Assembly (NCBI RefSeq): GCF_003014755.1
Contig: NZ_PYAW01000004.1
Span: forward strand, 434,001 to 498,000
Direction of reading: 5' to 3'
DNA: 64,000 bases
Source: Chitinophaga niastensis
GTDB taxonomy: Bacteria > Bacteroidota > Bacteroidia > Chitinophagales > Chitinophagaceae
Made by a program: the position numbers and the translations under genes. Of this stretch, positions 44,203-51,858 are shown in pieces (position 1 is the first letter of the stretch; each line of letters opens with the position of its first letter). The notes under the pieces were generated by a model. That model was given only the letters and a program-made list of their open reading frames with translations, had not been told where the DNA came from and did not search any database.

Positions 44203-45048
44203 TTACTTTAAGAAATTATCTGTTTGCTGAAAGTACCATTCTTTATCATCATACATAATAAAGTGTAAACCTTTGGTCGCATATTGCATATTGGCGGTGA
44301 GGAGATTTTTAAACTGTGCTTCAACGGCAGGTTTGACACTAGCGAAAGAGGGCTCCAGCAGGATAAGTGCAGGACACTTAATAGTCGTAATTGTATTGCG
44401 CATATCTGTATTGCCATACTGGCAGCGCATGTCGGCAAAAGTTTTTCTGTCAGATTTTACACCCCATTGTACTACCTGCTCCAGGTGGGCAGTGTCGGCC
44501 AATAGTTGAGGAATGACCATTTTTTGTATCTGGTAAAATTGTGCATCATTCATTTGTGTCATACTGTTGATCATGGCACTGCAATCCAGGTGTTCCTGTG
44601 CCTTGAAGGCAGGATTGTACATTGTCATAAGACAGGGCAGTGCATCCACTACTACAATTTTGGATATCAGCTCCGGATGAGTGGCGGCCAGTATTAAAGC
44701 CATACCCCCGCCCATGCTGTGCCCCATGATGACAGGCGTATCAATTTTATTTTGCCGGATATAGGCAGCTATATCTGCTACCCATTTTTGCAGATCCGGC
44801 GATGTTTGTGCCGGCGTGCCTGCAAATCCGGCCATCGTTAAGATATAGCATTTATAATTATGCTGATAATGTTGTACGGTTTCTTCCCATACATCTCCGG
44901 AACAGGCAAATCCGGGTATTAAGATCAACGCCTGTTTGCCATCTCCTTTAATATCTACTTTAAAAGAAGGGGATGTACTTTGTGCAAATACATTATAATA
45001 CAATGCGGTGAGCGCTATCAGGATAAATAAGAAGAATGATTTTTTCAT
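44203..45048 (-). CDS. Secreted alpha/beta hydrolase
   Basis: 281 aa with a signal peptide (cleavage near VFAQS). The fold is clear: LILIPGFACSGDVW oxyanion strand, GHSMGGG nucleophile elbow (Ser), KCPALILLEPS with the later His in KGLHFIMYDD. Substrate unknown; esterase, lipase-like or lactonase roles are all possible. First gene of the set with the ECF sigma factor, 7 bp before it. The hydrolase could be a regulon member or supply the signal. Confidence 0.9.
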   Translation of the reverse strand: MKKSFFLFILIALTALYYNVFAQSTSPSFKVDIKGDGKQALILIPGFACSGDVWEETVQHYQHNYKCYILTMAGFAGTPAQTSPDLQKWVADIAAYIRQNKIDTPVIMGHSMGGGMALILAATHPELISKIVVVDALPCLMTMYNPAFKAQEHLDCSAMINSMTQMNDAQFYQIQKMVIPQLLADTAHLEQVVQWGVKSDRKTFADMRCQYGNTDMRNTITTIKCPALILLEPSFASVKPAVEAQFKNLLTANMQYATKGLHFIMYDDKEWYFQQTDNFLK

Positions 45049-45282
45049 GAGGTTGTTTTTATTTTTCTTTTAGATACGGGAAGGATTAAAATGTTACAGT
45101 TTTTCTGAAAATTATTTTTCTTTTTACGGGTGAGAATAAACAAGGTATTTCAACTAACAGTTGTCTGAGCGCAGTTGGGTAAATAATTAAAATGTATTAC
45201 TCAAATTTTGTTTTGAATATAGAATTTACTTTTAGTAAGATGATTTAATATATTGTAAACCAGTATTTTATAAAAATAATAG

Positions 45283-45754
45283 GTGATCATCTTTTCCCAA
45301 AAATATGACCGCAAATATTACTCAAATCCGTATGGTTTTTCACAGGAAAAGCAAGGCTTTGTTTTTAAAGGGCAACTTACAACGGGATTTCGTCCTGCTA
45401 CAAACCCCTTATCGTAGATTGAATAGCAAAACACTGTTTATAGGCTGAAGGAATTACCGGTAAATAGTTTATTAGCTAAAGACGTGATTTTGGGAGCATT
45501 AGATAAATATGACGTGAATTTTCCTGTAAGCTCTTATGAAGTGAATTGCTTACGCAGAAACCACTTTTACGGTAACGCCTAAACGAATTTTTTAGGGCAC
45601 TCATTCCATAGATAACGAACAGGAGAAAGCACAATGGTATAACGATATGCCCGGGGAGATCCCTTTTGATCCGCAAATCAAAAAAGATCCCGGGATAGAA
45701 ATGCCCCTGGAAGCACAATTCCTTCAAAACAAAACCGGTATCCAGCATTATTAG
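45283..45754 (+). pseudogene. Decayed gene remnant of unknown family
   Basis: One frame reads protein-like stretches (KYDRKYYSNPYGF..., TVYRLKELPVN..., DKYDVNFPVSSYEV) interrupted by two close stops near 45417-45428. At about 45545 the coding signal shifts by one base into IAYAETTFTVTPKRIF, then a TAG, then DNEQEKAQWYND to a stop at 45754. At least one frameshift and three stops. The family is unrecognised; a faint resemblance of the middle part to gliding-protein beta domains is not convincing. It fills the 700-bp gap upstream of the hydrolase gene and ends at the XRE gene. Confidence 0.4.
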
Positions 45755-46509
45755 CCGGCAGCCAGGGCTGGTTCCGGTAACTGTTTGCTCATGTAGCCAA
45801 TGAAGGTCCATATTTCAAGTACTTCTTCTATATGTATAGTAGTAGTATGGTAGACCGTATTGAGTGAATGTAGCGTCAGGGTGCCGTCCTGCTTAATCCT
45901 GTTGCCTACTACTTTGAAGACAATCTCTTCTTCCCCGCCTTTGAGTACGAGGATACACGCGGTGTTGTTTTTCAAATGCGACCAGTCCTGCAGGTATTGT
46001 GCAATGATATGGCTGCCATCGGGAATAGGTTCCATAGAGTCGCCGGAGATAGGAAACATGCGGATGGTTTTGCCTCTGGGCAGTTCCGGGAGGGTAAACT
46101 TAGGCAGGGCAGCAATAAAACCGGGATCGCTGAAGCCGCTACGGTAGCCGGCTTTGGCTTTTGCCGGTACATATTCCATATTTTCCTCGTTGCTGTTATC
46201 AACGGTAATGGGTAAAATACGTATATGTTTGCCCGTTAGGTCTGTTTTATTTCCTGCTTCGAGAGCTTCCAGCTGTTCTACGGGAATTGTTGACAGATCA
46301 CTTTTTGCCAGGATATCTATATCTATCTGAAAAAAAGAGGAGATGAGCACCAGGTCTTCCATCCTGGGATTTTTTGTTTTGCCGCTTTCCTGCGCGGTAA
46401 TTTTATTCCTGTTGAGTCCCAGTATATTTGACAAATGTTGTTGAGATATCTTCTTTCGCGTCCGTAATAATTTCAAATTAGCGGCCCAGAAAAGGGGCTG
46501 TTTGTCCAT
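45751..46509 (-). CDS. XRE-S24 (LexA/CI-like) transcriptional repressor
   Basis: 252 aa. N-terminal helix-turn-helix (ISQQHLSNILGLNRNKITAQESG), a linker, and a C-terminal S24 peptidase domain. Candidate autocleavage bond Ala120-Gly121 in AKAGYR, serine S158 in SGDSMEP and lysine K199 in EIVFKV. Such proteins repress until cleaved or released under damage or stress. Stands alone with a candidate promoter and a pair of direct repeats directly upstream, consistent with autorepression. No prophage genes accompany it in the window. Confidence 0.92.
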   Translation of the reverse strand: MDKQPLFWAANLKLLRTRKKISQQHLSNILGLNRNKITAQESGKTKNPRMEDLVLISSFFQIDIDILAKSDLSTIPVEQLEALEAGNKTDLTGKHIRILPITVDNSNEENMEYVPAKAKAGYRSGFSDPGFIAALPKFTLPELPRGKTIRMFPISGDSMEPIPDGSHIIAQYLQDWSHLKNNTACILVLKGGEEEIVFKVVGNRIKQDGTLTLHSLNTVYHTTTIHIEEVLEIWTFIGYMSKQLPEPALAAG

Positions 46510-46515
46510 GCTGAA

Positions 46516-46543
46516 TATATTTATAATAAACTATATTTATAAT
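46516..46543. promoter_or_regulatory. Candidate operator: two direct copies of a 12-bp AT-rich site
   Basis: TATATTTATAAT occurs at 46516-46527 and 46532-46543, 16 bp start to start (about 1.5 helical turns), 7-34 bp upstream of the XRE-S24 start codon. Placement just downstream of the candidate -7 box suits an autoregulatory operator. Confidence 0.5.
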
Positions 46544-46552
46544 TAAGATGGA

Positions 46553-46560
46553 CAAATGTA
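46553..46560 (-). promoter_or_regulatory. Candidate -7 box for the XRE-S24 gene
   Basis: On the minus strand this reads TACATTTG, a full match to TAnnTTTG, 44 bp upstream of the start codon. A -33 TTTG is not evident. Confidence 0.45.
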
Positions 46561-46567
46561 GAATTTT

Positions 46568-47719
46568 TTACTCATCCTTCGGGTTTAATAGCTCCGCCAG
46601 TTGCTGATCCAGTGCTGAACCCCGCAAACTTTTAGCGATGATCATACCGGTTGGATCTATCAGGAAATTCTGTGGAATGCCCTTTATATTGTATGCCTTA
46701 GCGGCTTCATTGACCGGGGAGCTGAGATCTGCTACATTGGTCCAGGTAAGGCTGTCGGCTATAATCGCTTCCTGCCATTTCTCTTTACTGCCGGGTTCGT
46801 CCAGGGCGATACTCAATACAGTAAAGTTTTTATCCTTGAAAGTTCTGTAAGCCCTTACCACATTTTTGTGTTCACGTCTGCAGGGGGGGCACCAGGAAGC
46901 CCAGAAATCCAGCAGCACATATTTTCCTTTGAAATCAGATACTTTCACCGGTTTACCATCCACGTCAAGTTGTACAAAGTCGGGTGCAGTGGCGCCAACG
47001 CATAGACTGCGTTCTTTTTCGATGGCCGCTGCAAACGTTTTGCCATCGGGGCTATTACGCACTTCTTCAGAAAGAATCTGGAACAAAGGATCAATTTGAG
47101 GAACATTTATAATGTCGCCGGCTATTTCCTTCAGGGCTACGAGGCTCAAAAAAGATTCGGGATTATCAATGATATATTTTTGTTGCAAAGTTTTTCTTGC
47201 CGATAAGGCGAGCAGGTAACGCTGATTCAGGGAGTTCTGGAAGGTTTTATCATTTTTTAATTCTTCAGGGGCCTTGTTATAATCTTCATTGATCTGTGCA
47301 ATGGGTTTATCGGCGGGCTTCAGGAATTCCCTGTACTGTTCATCCATCTTATTAATATGGGAGCCCGTAATCCGGGCCTGGCTTATGATATCCTGCGCCA
47401 CTAATTTGATAGTACCTTTTTCAAGGTATAACATCTTTTTGTCGGTGTTCGGGTCCTGTAGCAGCTTATCCACCCCTTCGCCTTTGTGGTCCATCAATAA
47501 CATGGAATAGGAAGGGCCTCCCACATTGCCCTTAAACTGGAATATACCATTTTGTAACGTGACTGAATCTACCAGTATTTCCTCGTTTACAATCCTGGTG
47601 AGGTATATTTTAACGGGGGCTTTTTCTTTGCTTATTTTGCCATTTAACTCGTATTCCCCGCTTTGTGCGTGCATCAGCACCGGACAGCTAAGTAACGCTA
47701 GGATCGTTAGTGTTTTCAT
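46568..47719 (-). CDS. TlpA-like thiol-disulfide oxidoreductase with DUF4369-type N-terminal domain
   Basis: 383 aa with a signal peptide (cleavage near MHAQ). The N-terminal half is the beta-rich domain common in Bacteroidota TlpA proteins (YELNGKISKEKAPVKIYL). The C-terminal half is a thioredoxin fold with WASWCPPC around residue 276 and the cis-Pro in IKGIPQNF. Reduces or isomerises disulfides in the periplasm. No obvious electron partner lies nearby. Confidence 0.93.
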   Translation of the reverse strand: MKTLTILALLSCPVLMHAQSGEYELNGKISKEKAPVKIYLTRIVNEEILVDSVTLQNGIFQFKGNVGGPSYSMLLMDHKGEGVDKLLQDPNTDKKMLYLEKGTIKLVAQDIISQARITGSHINKMDEQYREFLKPADKPIAQINEDYNKAPEELKNDKTFQNSLNQRYLLALSARKTLQQKYIIDNPESFLSLVALKEIAGDIINVPQIDPLFQILSEEVRNSPDGKTFAAAIEKERSLCVGATAPDFVQLDVDGKPVKVSDFKGKYVLLDFWASWCPPCRREHKNVVRAYRTFKDKNFTVLSIALDEPGSKEKWQEAIIADSLTWTNVADLSSPVNEAAKAYNIKGIPQNFLIDPTGMIIAKSLRGSALDQQLAELLNPKDE

Positions 47720-47865
47720 AAAAATGGATTATACTGTTAAAGTATAAACAAAATTTATTGCTCATGTAAACAGAATCTTAAAAATTCGCTTCTTTCGTAA
47801 AAGTATTGGTAATAGGAATGTAAAATGCATACCTAATATTTGTTAATACGAATTAACATACAGCT

Positions 47866-48168
47866 ATGTCGAATGATTCAAAGTCGCCGCATATTCTAAA
47901 CACCTCCACCAATTTATTGGGGTTTTGTTTAATCGTCCTGACCTCCATTAAAGTAGCGCGGTTTAACAATGCCACTATTATTGATGATTGTACCGGTGTT
48001 GCAGCTATGCTGCTGATGGCCAGTTGTTTGTTGTCGTTTTTGTCTATGCGCACCACGCAGGAGAAGTTGGGTGAGAAACTGGAAGCTGCTGCAGATTACA
48101 CTTTCCTGGTGGCATTGGTATGTGTGAGCATCACCATTGTGTTTGTATCTTTTAATTTACTGAGCTAA
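47866..48168 (+). CDS. Small membrane protein
   Basis: 100 aa with three hydrophobic segments (about 17-28 weakly, 44-60 and 78-97) and a short charged loop TQEKLGEKLE. No recognised family. Start ATG follows an AT-rich leader and composition is protein-like. The stop codon directly abuts a glycoside hydrolase remnant, so the original downstream neighbour is lost. Confidence 0.72.
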   Translation: MSNDSKSPHILNTSTNLLGFCLIVLTSIKVARFNNATIIDDCTGVAAMLLMASCLLSFLSMRTTQEKLGEKLEAAADYTFLVALVCVSITIVFVSFNLLS

Positions 48169-48478
48169 AGCTATTACCCGTAATGCGCAGTACCTGAAAG
48201 AAGCGCAACACATTGCTGAAGCCAGCTATCAGCGGTTTTACCGGAATGGTCGTTTTTTATCGTCGTACTGGTTCAATGCTGTGCTGCTGCGTGGTTACGA
48301 AGCTTTATATAAAGCAGATAATAATAAAAAGTACGTAGCTGCCATGAAAGTATATGCAGATAACGTGTGGGAGCACGACCGTGATAAAAGCAATAATATG
48401 TTGGGGAAACGTCCGGCGAAAGAGTTACTCAGACAGGCGGGTATGATGGAGATATACGCGCGTTTGGCCGGTATTTAA
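48169..48478 (+). pseudogene. C-terminal fragment of a GH76-like alpha-1,6-mannanase
   Basis: The frame is open from the preceding stop codon and reads AITRNAQYLKEAQHIAEAS, SSYWFNAVLLRGYEALYK, KKYVAAMKVYADNVWEH, and ends with MEIYARLAGI. The pattern FNAVLxRGxxALY plus a helical hairpin repeats is that of the last helices of (alpha/alpha)6 GH76 enzymes. The first about 270 residues are missing and there is no start codon. A deletion has joined it to the gene upstream. Family assignment is from memory of the motif. Confidence 0.6.
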
Positions 48479-48487
48479 GCGTATGTG

Positions 48488-48565
48488 TTTCACGCAAAGA
48501 CACAAAGGAAAAAAGGCACAAAGAAATACTCTTTGCGCCTTTTTTCCTTTGTGTCTTTGCGTGAA
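48488..48565. repeat. 35-bp-stem palindrome
   Basis: Arms 48488-48523 and 48531-48565 pair over 35 bp with a single internal mismatch and a short loop. The unit contains CACGCAAAGACACAAAGG, a common type of intergenic repeat in Bacteroidota. It lies exactly between two broken genes. Confidence 0.9.
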
Positions 48566-48582
48566 GTTTCCTTATCGCCCAG

Positions 48583-48771
48583 TTATTTTTTGAAGAGAAA
48601 CGACAGGCAGTCAGCATCGTCAACGGAAATGAAGCCGTTTATCTGATGATGGGCGGTATCCAGGTAATAGCCTTTCTGGTATTTATCTTTTTTACCGAGG
48701 GCGGAAGTAGTGTGCGGAGATAATAAGAGCAAAATGGTAACGCTCCCGATGATGAGTTTAATTGATTGCAT
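48583..48771 (-). pseudogene. N-terminal fragment of a secreted protein, truncated at the palindrome
   Basis: 62 aa. A good signal peptide (MQSIKLIIGSVTILLLL...) and then KYQKGYYLDTAHHQINGFISVDD, which resembles the start of a common Bacteroidota family of secreted beta proteins that begin with YKKGY...G.I. The frame stops 18 bp before the palindrome, far short of the usual length. Probably cut by the event that put the repeat here. Could instead be a genuine short exported peptide. Confidence 0.5.
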
Positions 48772-49028
48772 GGTTTCAACAATTTAAGCTGTATGGGTTC
48801 CTGTATTGATTATACACCTTTGGGTGCCGGGTATTTTTTTCTTGATGGTACTCACTGGTACGAGTGTACTATTTTTTATAAAGCGCGTCTTTTTAAGGAG
48901 ATAAGTTATTATTTTGCTATAATATTACGTAATTCCTTAATTTTATAAAATTTATCATTAATTTTTCACCGGGAATGGGGTATACCATTTCTGCATGAGA
49001 GGCTAAAAACCTAACCTATCCTATCCTT

Positions 49029-49433
49029 ATGAGGCTTACGCTATTTTTGTTTTTTGCTTTCATGCAATTGTCTGTCATGGGACAGACGGCTGCGCCACCG
49101 GCAAAAAAGGGAAATCGCGAAACATCGTTTCAGATGAAGGAGGGGAGTTACCTCAGCTTTAACCAGGTAAATTTAAGTTTGGGTGAAATTGGTTTCAGGG
49201 TAGAAGTAGCCTGTGAACATCAGAAGAGCAATGCGCGGCTCGAATTTCGTATAGACAAGCCTAAAGGGAAAATTATCGGCACCCTTAGTATCCCGTATAC
49301 AGGAGACAGCACTTATGCGTTAAAGTTAACCGGCAACCTCCGGCATGCAGAAGGCGTGCATGATTTATACCTCGTAGCCAGAGGCGGACTTCCTTTTAGT
49401 ATCACCTCTTTCGGCTTTATTTATAATTATTAG
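49029..49433 (+). CDS. Secreted stand-alone CBM6-like carbohydrate-binding protein
   Basis: 134 aa with a signal peptide (cleavage near VMGQT). The rest is one beta-sandwich with the pattern RLEFRIDKPKGKIIGTLSIP and HAEGVHDLYLVARGG, like the CBM6 domains attached to Bacteroidota glycosidases. No catalytic domain is fused and no neighbour supplies one; a remnant of a larger enzyme or a free binding module are both possible. Confidence 0.8.
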   Translation: MRLTLFLFFAFMQLSVMGQTAAPPAKKGNRETSFQMKEGSYLSFNQVNLSLGEIGFRVEVACEHQKSNARLEFRIDKPKGKIIGTLSIPYTGDSTYALKLTGNLRHAEGVHDLYLVARGGLPFSITSFGFIYNY

Positions 49434-49474
49434 TATAGCCATTTCCGTTAGTTCTCAAAAAAGTGTTTCATTTT

Positions 49475-49505
49475 TTTGGAAAAATGAAATGGCTGCTTAT
49501 CTTTG
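49475..49505 (+). promoter_or_regulatory. Consensus Bacteroidota promoter of tRNA-Leu
   Basis: TTTG at 49475-49478, a 19-bp spacer and TATCTTTG at 49498-49505, both perfect. The tRNA begins 22 bp downstream. Confidence 0.85.
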
Positions 49506-49527
49506 CACCCCTGACACAATATCAGTT

Positions 49528-49611
49528 GCCCAGATGGCGAAATTGGTAGACGCACTGTGTTCAGGTCGCAGCGCTCGCAAGGGTGTGCTGGTTCGAATCC
49601 AGTTCTGGGCA
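49528..49611 (+). tRNA. tRNA-Leu (anticodon CAG)
   Basis: 84 nt with a long variable arm. Acceptor GCCCAGA pairs with TCTGGGC, anticodon stem CTGTG/CGCAG encloses loop TTCAGGT (anticodon CAG), T-arm GCTGG-TTCGAAT-CCAGT. Discriminator A at 49611; CCA is not encoded (CTA follows). Confidence 0.97.
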
Positions 49612-49618
49612 CTACTTT

Positions 49619-49647
49619 ACAAAACCCGCTCTAGTAGCGGGTTTTGT
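49619..49647 (+). terminator. Terminator after tRNA-Leu
   Basis: Stem AAAACCCGCT paired with AGCGGGTTTT with a 5-nt loop, 8 bp after the tRNA. Confidence 0.85.
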
Positions 49648-49696
49648 CGTTTTAATGAGTTGCCTCCAGGTGCAACAAACTGGGAAACGGTATTTT

Positions 49697-49728
49697 TTTG
49701 ACTGTTGCAATTATTTCAGCTAATTTAT
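49697..49728 (+). promoter_or_regulatory. Candidate promoter of the AraC-GyrI gene
   Basis: TTTG at 49697-49700, 20-bp spacer, TAATTTAT at 49721-49728 (one or two differences from TAnnTTTG), 19 bp before the ATG. Confidence 0.5.
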
Positions 49729-49747
49729 ATCGTTAAAACCGGTTGAA

Positions 49748-50584
49748 ATGAACGGAAACAGCTCAGCGAATCTGTATTGCGTTTATAACATACTCAACTT
49801 TATTGAGAATAACTATGATCAGTGTATTTCAATAAAGGAACTGGAAGAGGTTTCAAATTACTCTTACAGGAATATTCAGCGGATTTTCAGATATACATGT
49901 GGCGAAACTATTGGCGCTTATCAGAAAAGACTGAGAGTTGAGAATGCATATAAACTGATTCTTTATACTAAAGAAAGTATTACTTCCATTGCCCTTAAAG
50001 TCGGGTTTGCAAATCTGGCATCATTCTCCAAAGCCTTTAAACAATACTTCAACTGCTCGCCCAAAGAAGCAAAATCAAACAAAAAGCTACTATTCAACAA
50101 GGCCGATATCATTCCTGTTGAATCCGTTATGGTATTGAAACCGGAAATAATATACCTTCAACCTATGGAGGTTTACTATGAAAGCGCCTTTATACCTTAT
50201 GAGAATGAACAGATTGAATTATTATGGAGCCGGTTTATGCAAAATGAATTCCCGGATACCGGAACTGCATATTTTGGCGTGATAGCAGATGAGCCATTAA
50301 TAAAAGAAGAACTGAATTGCAGATACGATGCCTGCTCCTCTGCACAGGCAAAGCGTAAAAAACTGCCTTCAAAAATGATACTGGGTGGCAGGTACATTGA
50401 ATTTATTCACGCTGGTAAATATGAAACTATAGAAGAAACCTATAAAAGCATCTATTCAGGCTGGATACTGGAATCAGAACTGGAATTTGCCCATACACCA
50501 ATAATTGAAAGGTACTTAAAACACGCTGACAATACCGATTCTAAAGAAGATCAGGTGACAAGCATTCTGTTACCACTTAAATAA
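49748..50584 (+). CDS. AraC-type regulator with GyrI-like effector domain (Rob/SoxS-like architecture)
   Basis: 278 aa. N-terminal AraC DNA-binding domain with two helix-turn-helices (ISIKELEEVSNYSYRNIQRIF and SITSIALKVGFANLASFSKAFKQYF). C-terminal half, about 115-278, is a GyrI-like ligand-binding domain (VESVMVLKPEIIYLQ, GGRYIEFIHAGKYETIEETY). This layout is that of multidrug or organic-solute sensing activators such as Rob. Lies immediately before an agmatine-deiminase-like gene but has a separate signal at its start; target unknown. Confidence 0.92.
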   Translation: MNGNSSANLYCVYNILNFIENNYDQCISIKELEEVSNYSYRNIQRIFRYTCGETIGAYQKRLRVENAYKLILYTKESITSIALKVGFANLASFSKAFKQYFNCSPKEAKSNKKLLFNKADIIPVESVMVLKPEIIYLQPMEVYYESAFIPYENEQIELLWSRFMQNEFPDTGTAYFGVIADEPLIKEELNCRYDACSSAQAKRKKLPSKMILGGRYIEFIHAGKYETIEETYKSIYSGWILESELEFAHTPIIERYLKHADNTDSKEDQVTSILLPLK

Positions 50585-50664
50585 GATTGTCAATTTTGGA
50601 CAACATTGCTCCTGGCTATTCATCTAGTTTTGCTGTATTACAAATACAACATACTTATTTAATC

Positions 50665-51783
50665 ATGCATAAAATGGAAAATTTACTGCTGCTTTTGCCT
50701 ACTCTGCTATTATCATGCACTAAAGAGATATCAACTAATAACCCGGCGCCTGCTGATACTACTATCGTTTATACAATGCCCGAAGAATCCGGCCCGCACG
50801 AGGGAACCTGGCTTCAATGGCCACACCAATATCAATATGGTAAAACTTTCCGCAATCGACTGGATGCAACCTGGATTACCATGACCAGGGAATTGATACA
50901 AGGCGAAAAAGTTCATATCATTGCCTACGACCAAACTGAGCAAGAACGGATAATCGCTTTGCTGGAAAAAGAAGACGTGCCATTATCGAATATAGATTTC
51001 AAAATCTACCCCACTGATGATGTATGGGTAAGGGATAACGGGCCTATCTATGTAAAAGATAAGAATGGCCAACTATTTATTGAAGATTGGGGATTCAATG
51101 GCTGGGGACGGAAAGCAGCTTACGATAACTGCAATGCTGTACCTACAAAAATTGCCGCTGATCAGCAAATACAAAAAATCGACCTCAATGCTGTCATGGT
51201 AAATGAAGGGGGCAGTGTTGAAATTGATGGGAAAGGTGTTTTGATGGCTTGCAAAAGTTCTGTTTTAAATGAGAACCGGAATCCAGGTATGACACAACAG
51301 CAGGCAGAAGAAATATTCACCAGATATCTGGGCATTAAGAAGTTTATCTGGCTGGAAGGAAAGGCAGGACTGGATATAACGGATATGCACATTGATGGAT
51401 TTGCAAGATTTGCCAATGCTTCAACGATCATAACATTGAACAACGATGATTTGACTTATTGGCAGGTACCACAGGATGATATCAATAAATTATATGCTGC
51501 TACCAATAATGAATCTGTTGCCTACAAATTTGTAAAAGTACCACTCACTCAAAATGATGTAATAACCACCTACGGAAAAAATTTGGGTAAAGCTTCCTAT
51601 ATCAACTATTATATCGCCAACAACAGTGTGCTGGTACCAAAGTATAATGACCCCAATGATGCGGTTGCCATAAATATCATTCAACAGCTATATCCTGGTA
51701 AAAAAGTGGTTGGAATTGACTGCCGTAACCTTTTTGCCAATGGAGGAATGATCCATTGTGTTACCCAGCAACAGCCACGGTAA
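50665..51783 (+). CDS. Agmatine deiminase / peptidyl-arginine deiminase family lipoprotein
   Basis: 372 aa from the ATG at 50665 (50674 is also possible). Guanidine-modifying enzyme fold: MPEESGPHEGTWLQWP, DDVWVRDNGP (Asp/Arg site), EGGSVEIDG, DITDMHIDGFARF with His, and the C-terminal catalytic Cys in ANGGMIHC. Cytosolic relatives turn agmatine into N-carbamoylputrescine. This one has a lipoprotein signal (LLLLPTLLLSCTK), so it acts outside the cytoplasm, which is unusual for polyamine metabolism. The upstream 26 codons of the open frame were rejected because they precede the signal. Confidence 0.92.
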   Translation: MHKMENLLLLLPTLLLSCTKEISTNNPAPADTTIVYTMPEESGPHEGTWLQWPHQYQYGKTFRNRLDATWITMTRELIQGEKVHIIAYDQTEQERIIALLEKEDVPLSNIDFKIYPTDDVWVRDNGPIYVKDKNGQLFIEDWGFNGWGRKAAYDNCNAVPTKIAADQQIQKIDLNAVMVNEGGSVEIDGKGVLMACKSSVLNENRNPGMTQQQAEEIFTRYLGIKKFIWLEGKAGLDITDMHIDGFARFANASTIITLNNDDLTYWQVPQDDINKLYAATNNESVAYKFVKVPLTQNDVITTYGKNLGKASYINYYIANNSVLVPKYNDPNDAVAINIIQQLYPGKKVVGIDCRNLFANGGMIHCVTQQQPR

Positions 51784-51858
51784 TAACTCAGGATGCATAT
51801 TGAACACAGGATAATGTTTAATTTACAACAAATAAAAACTCCTATACCAGTTAAAATT

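Noticed and set aside
45427..45580. Remnant of the gliding-motility protein GldM
   Set aside because: A faint beta-domain resemblance of one stretch, from memory; too weak to name.
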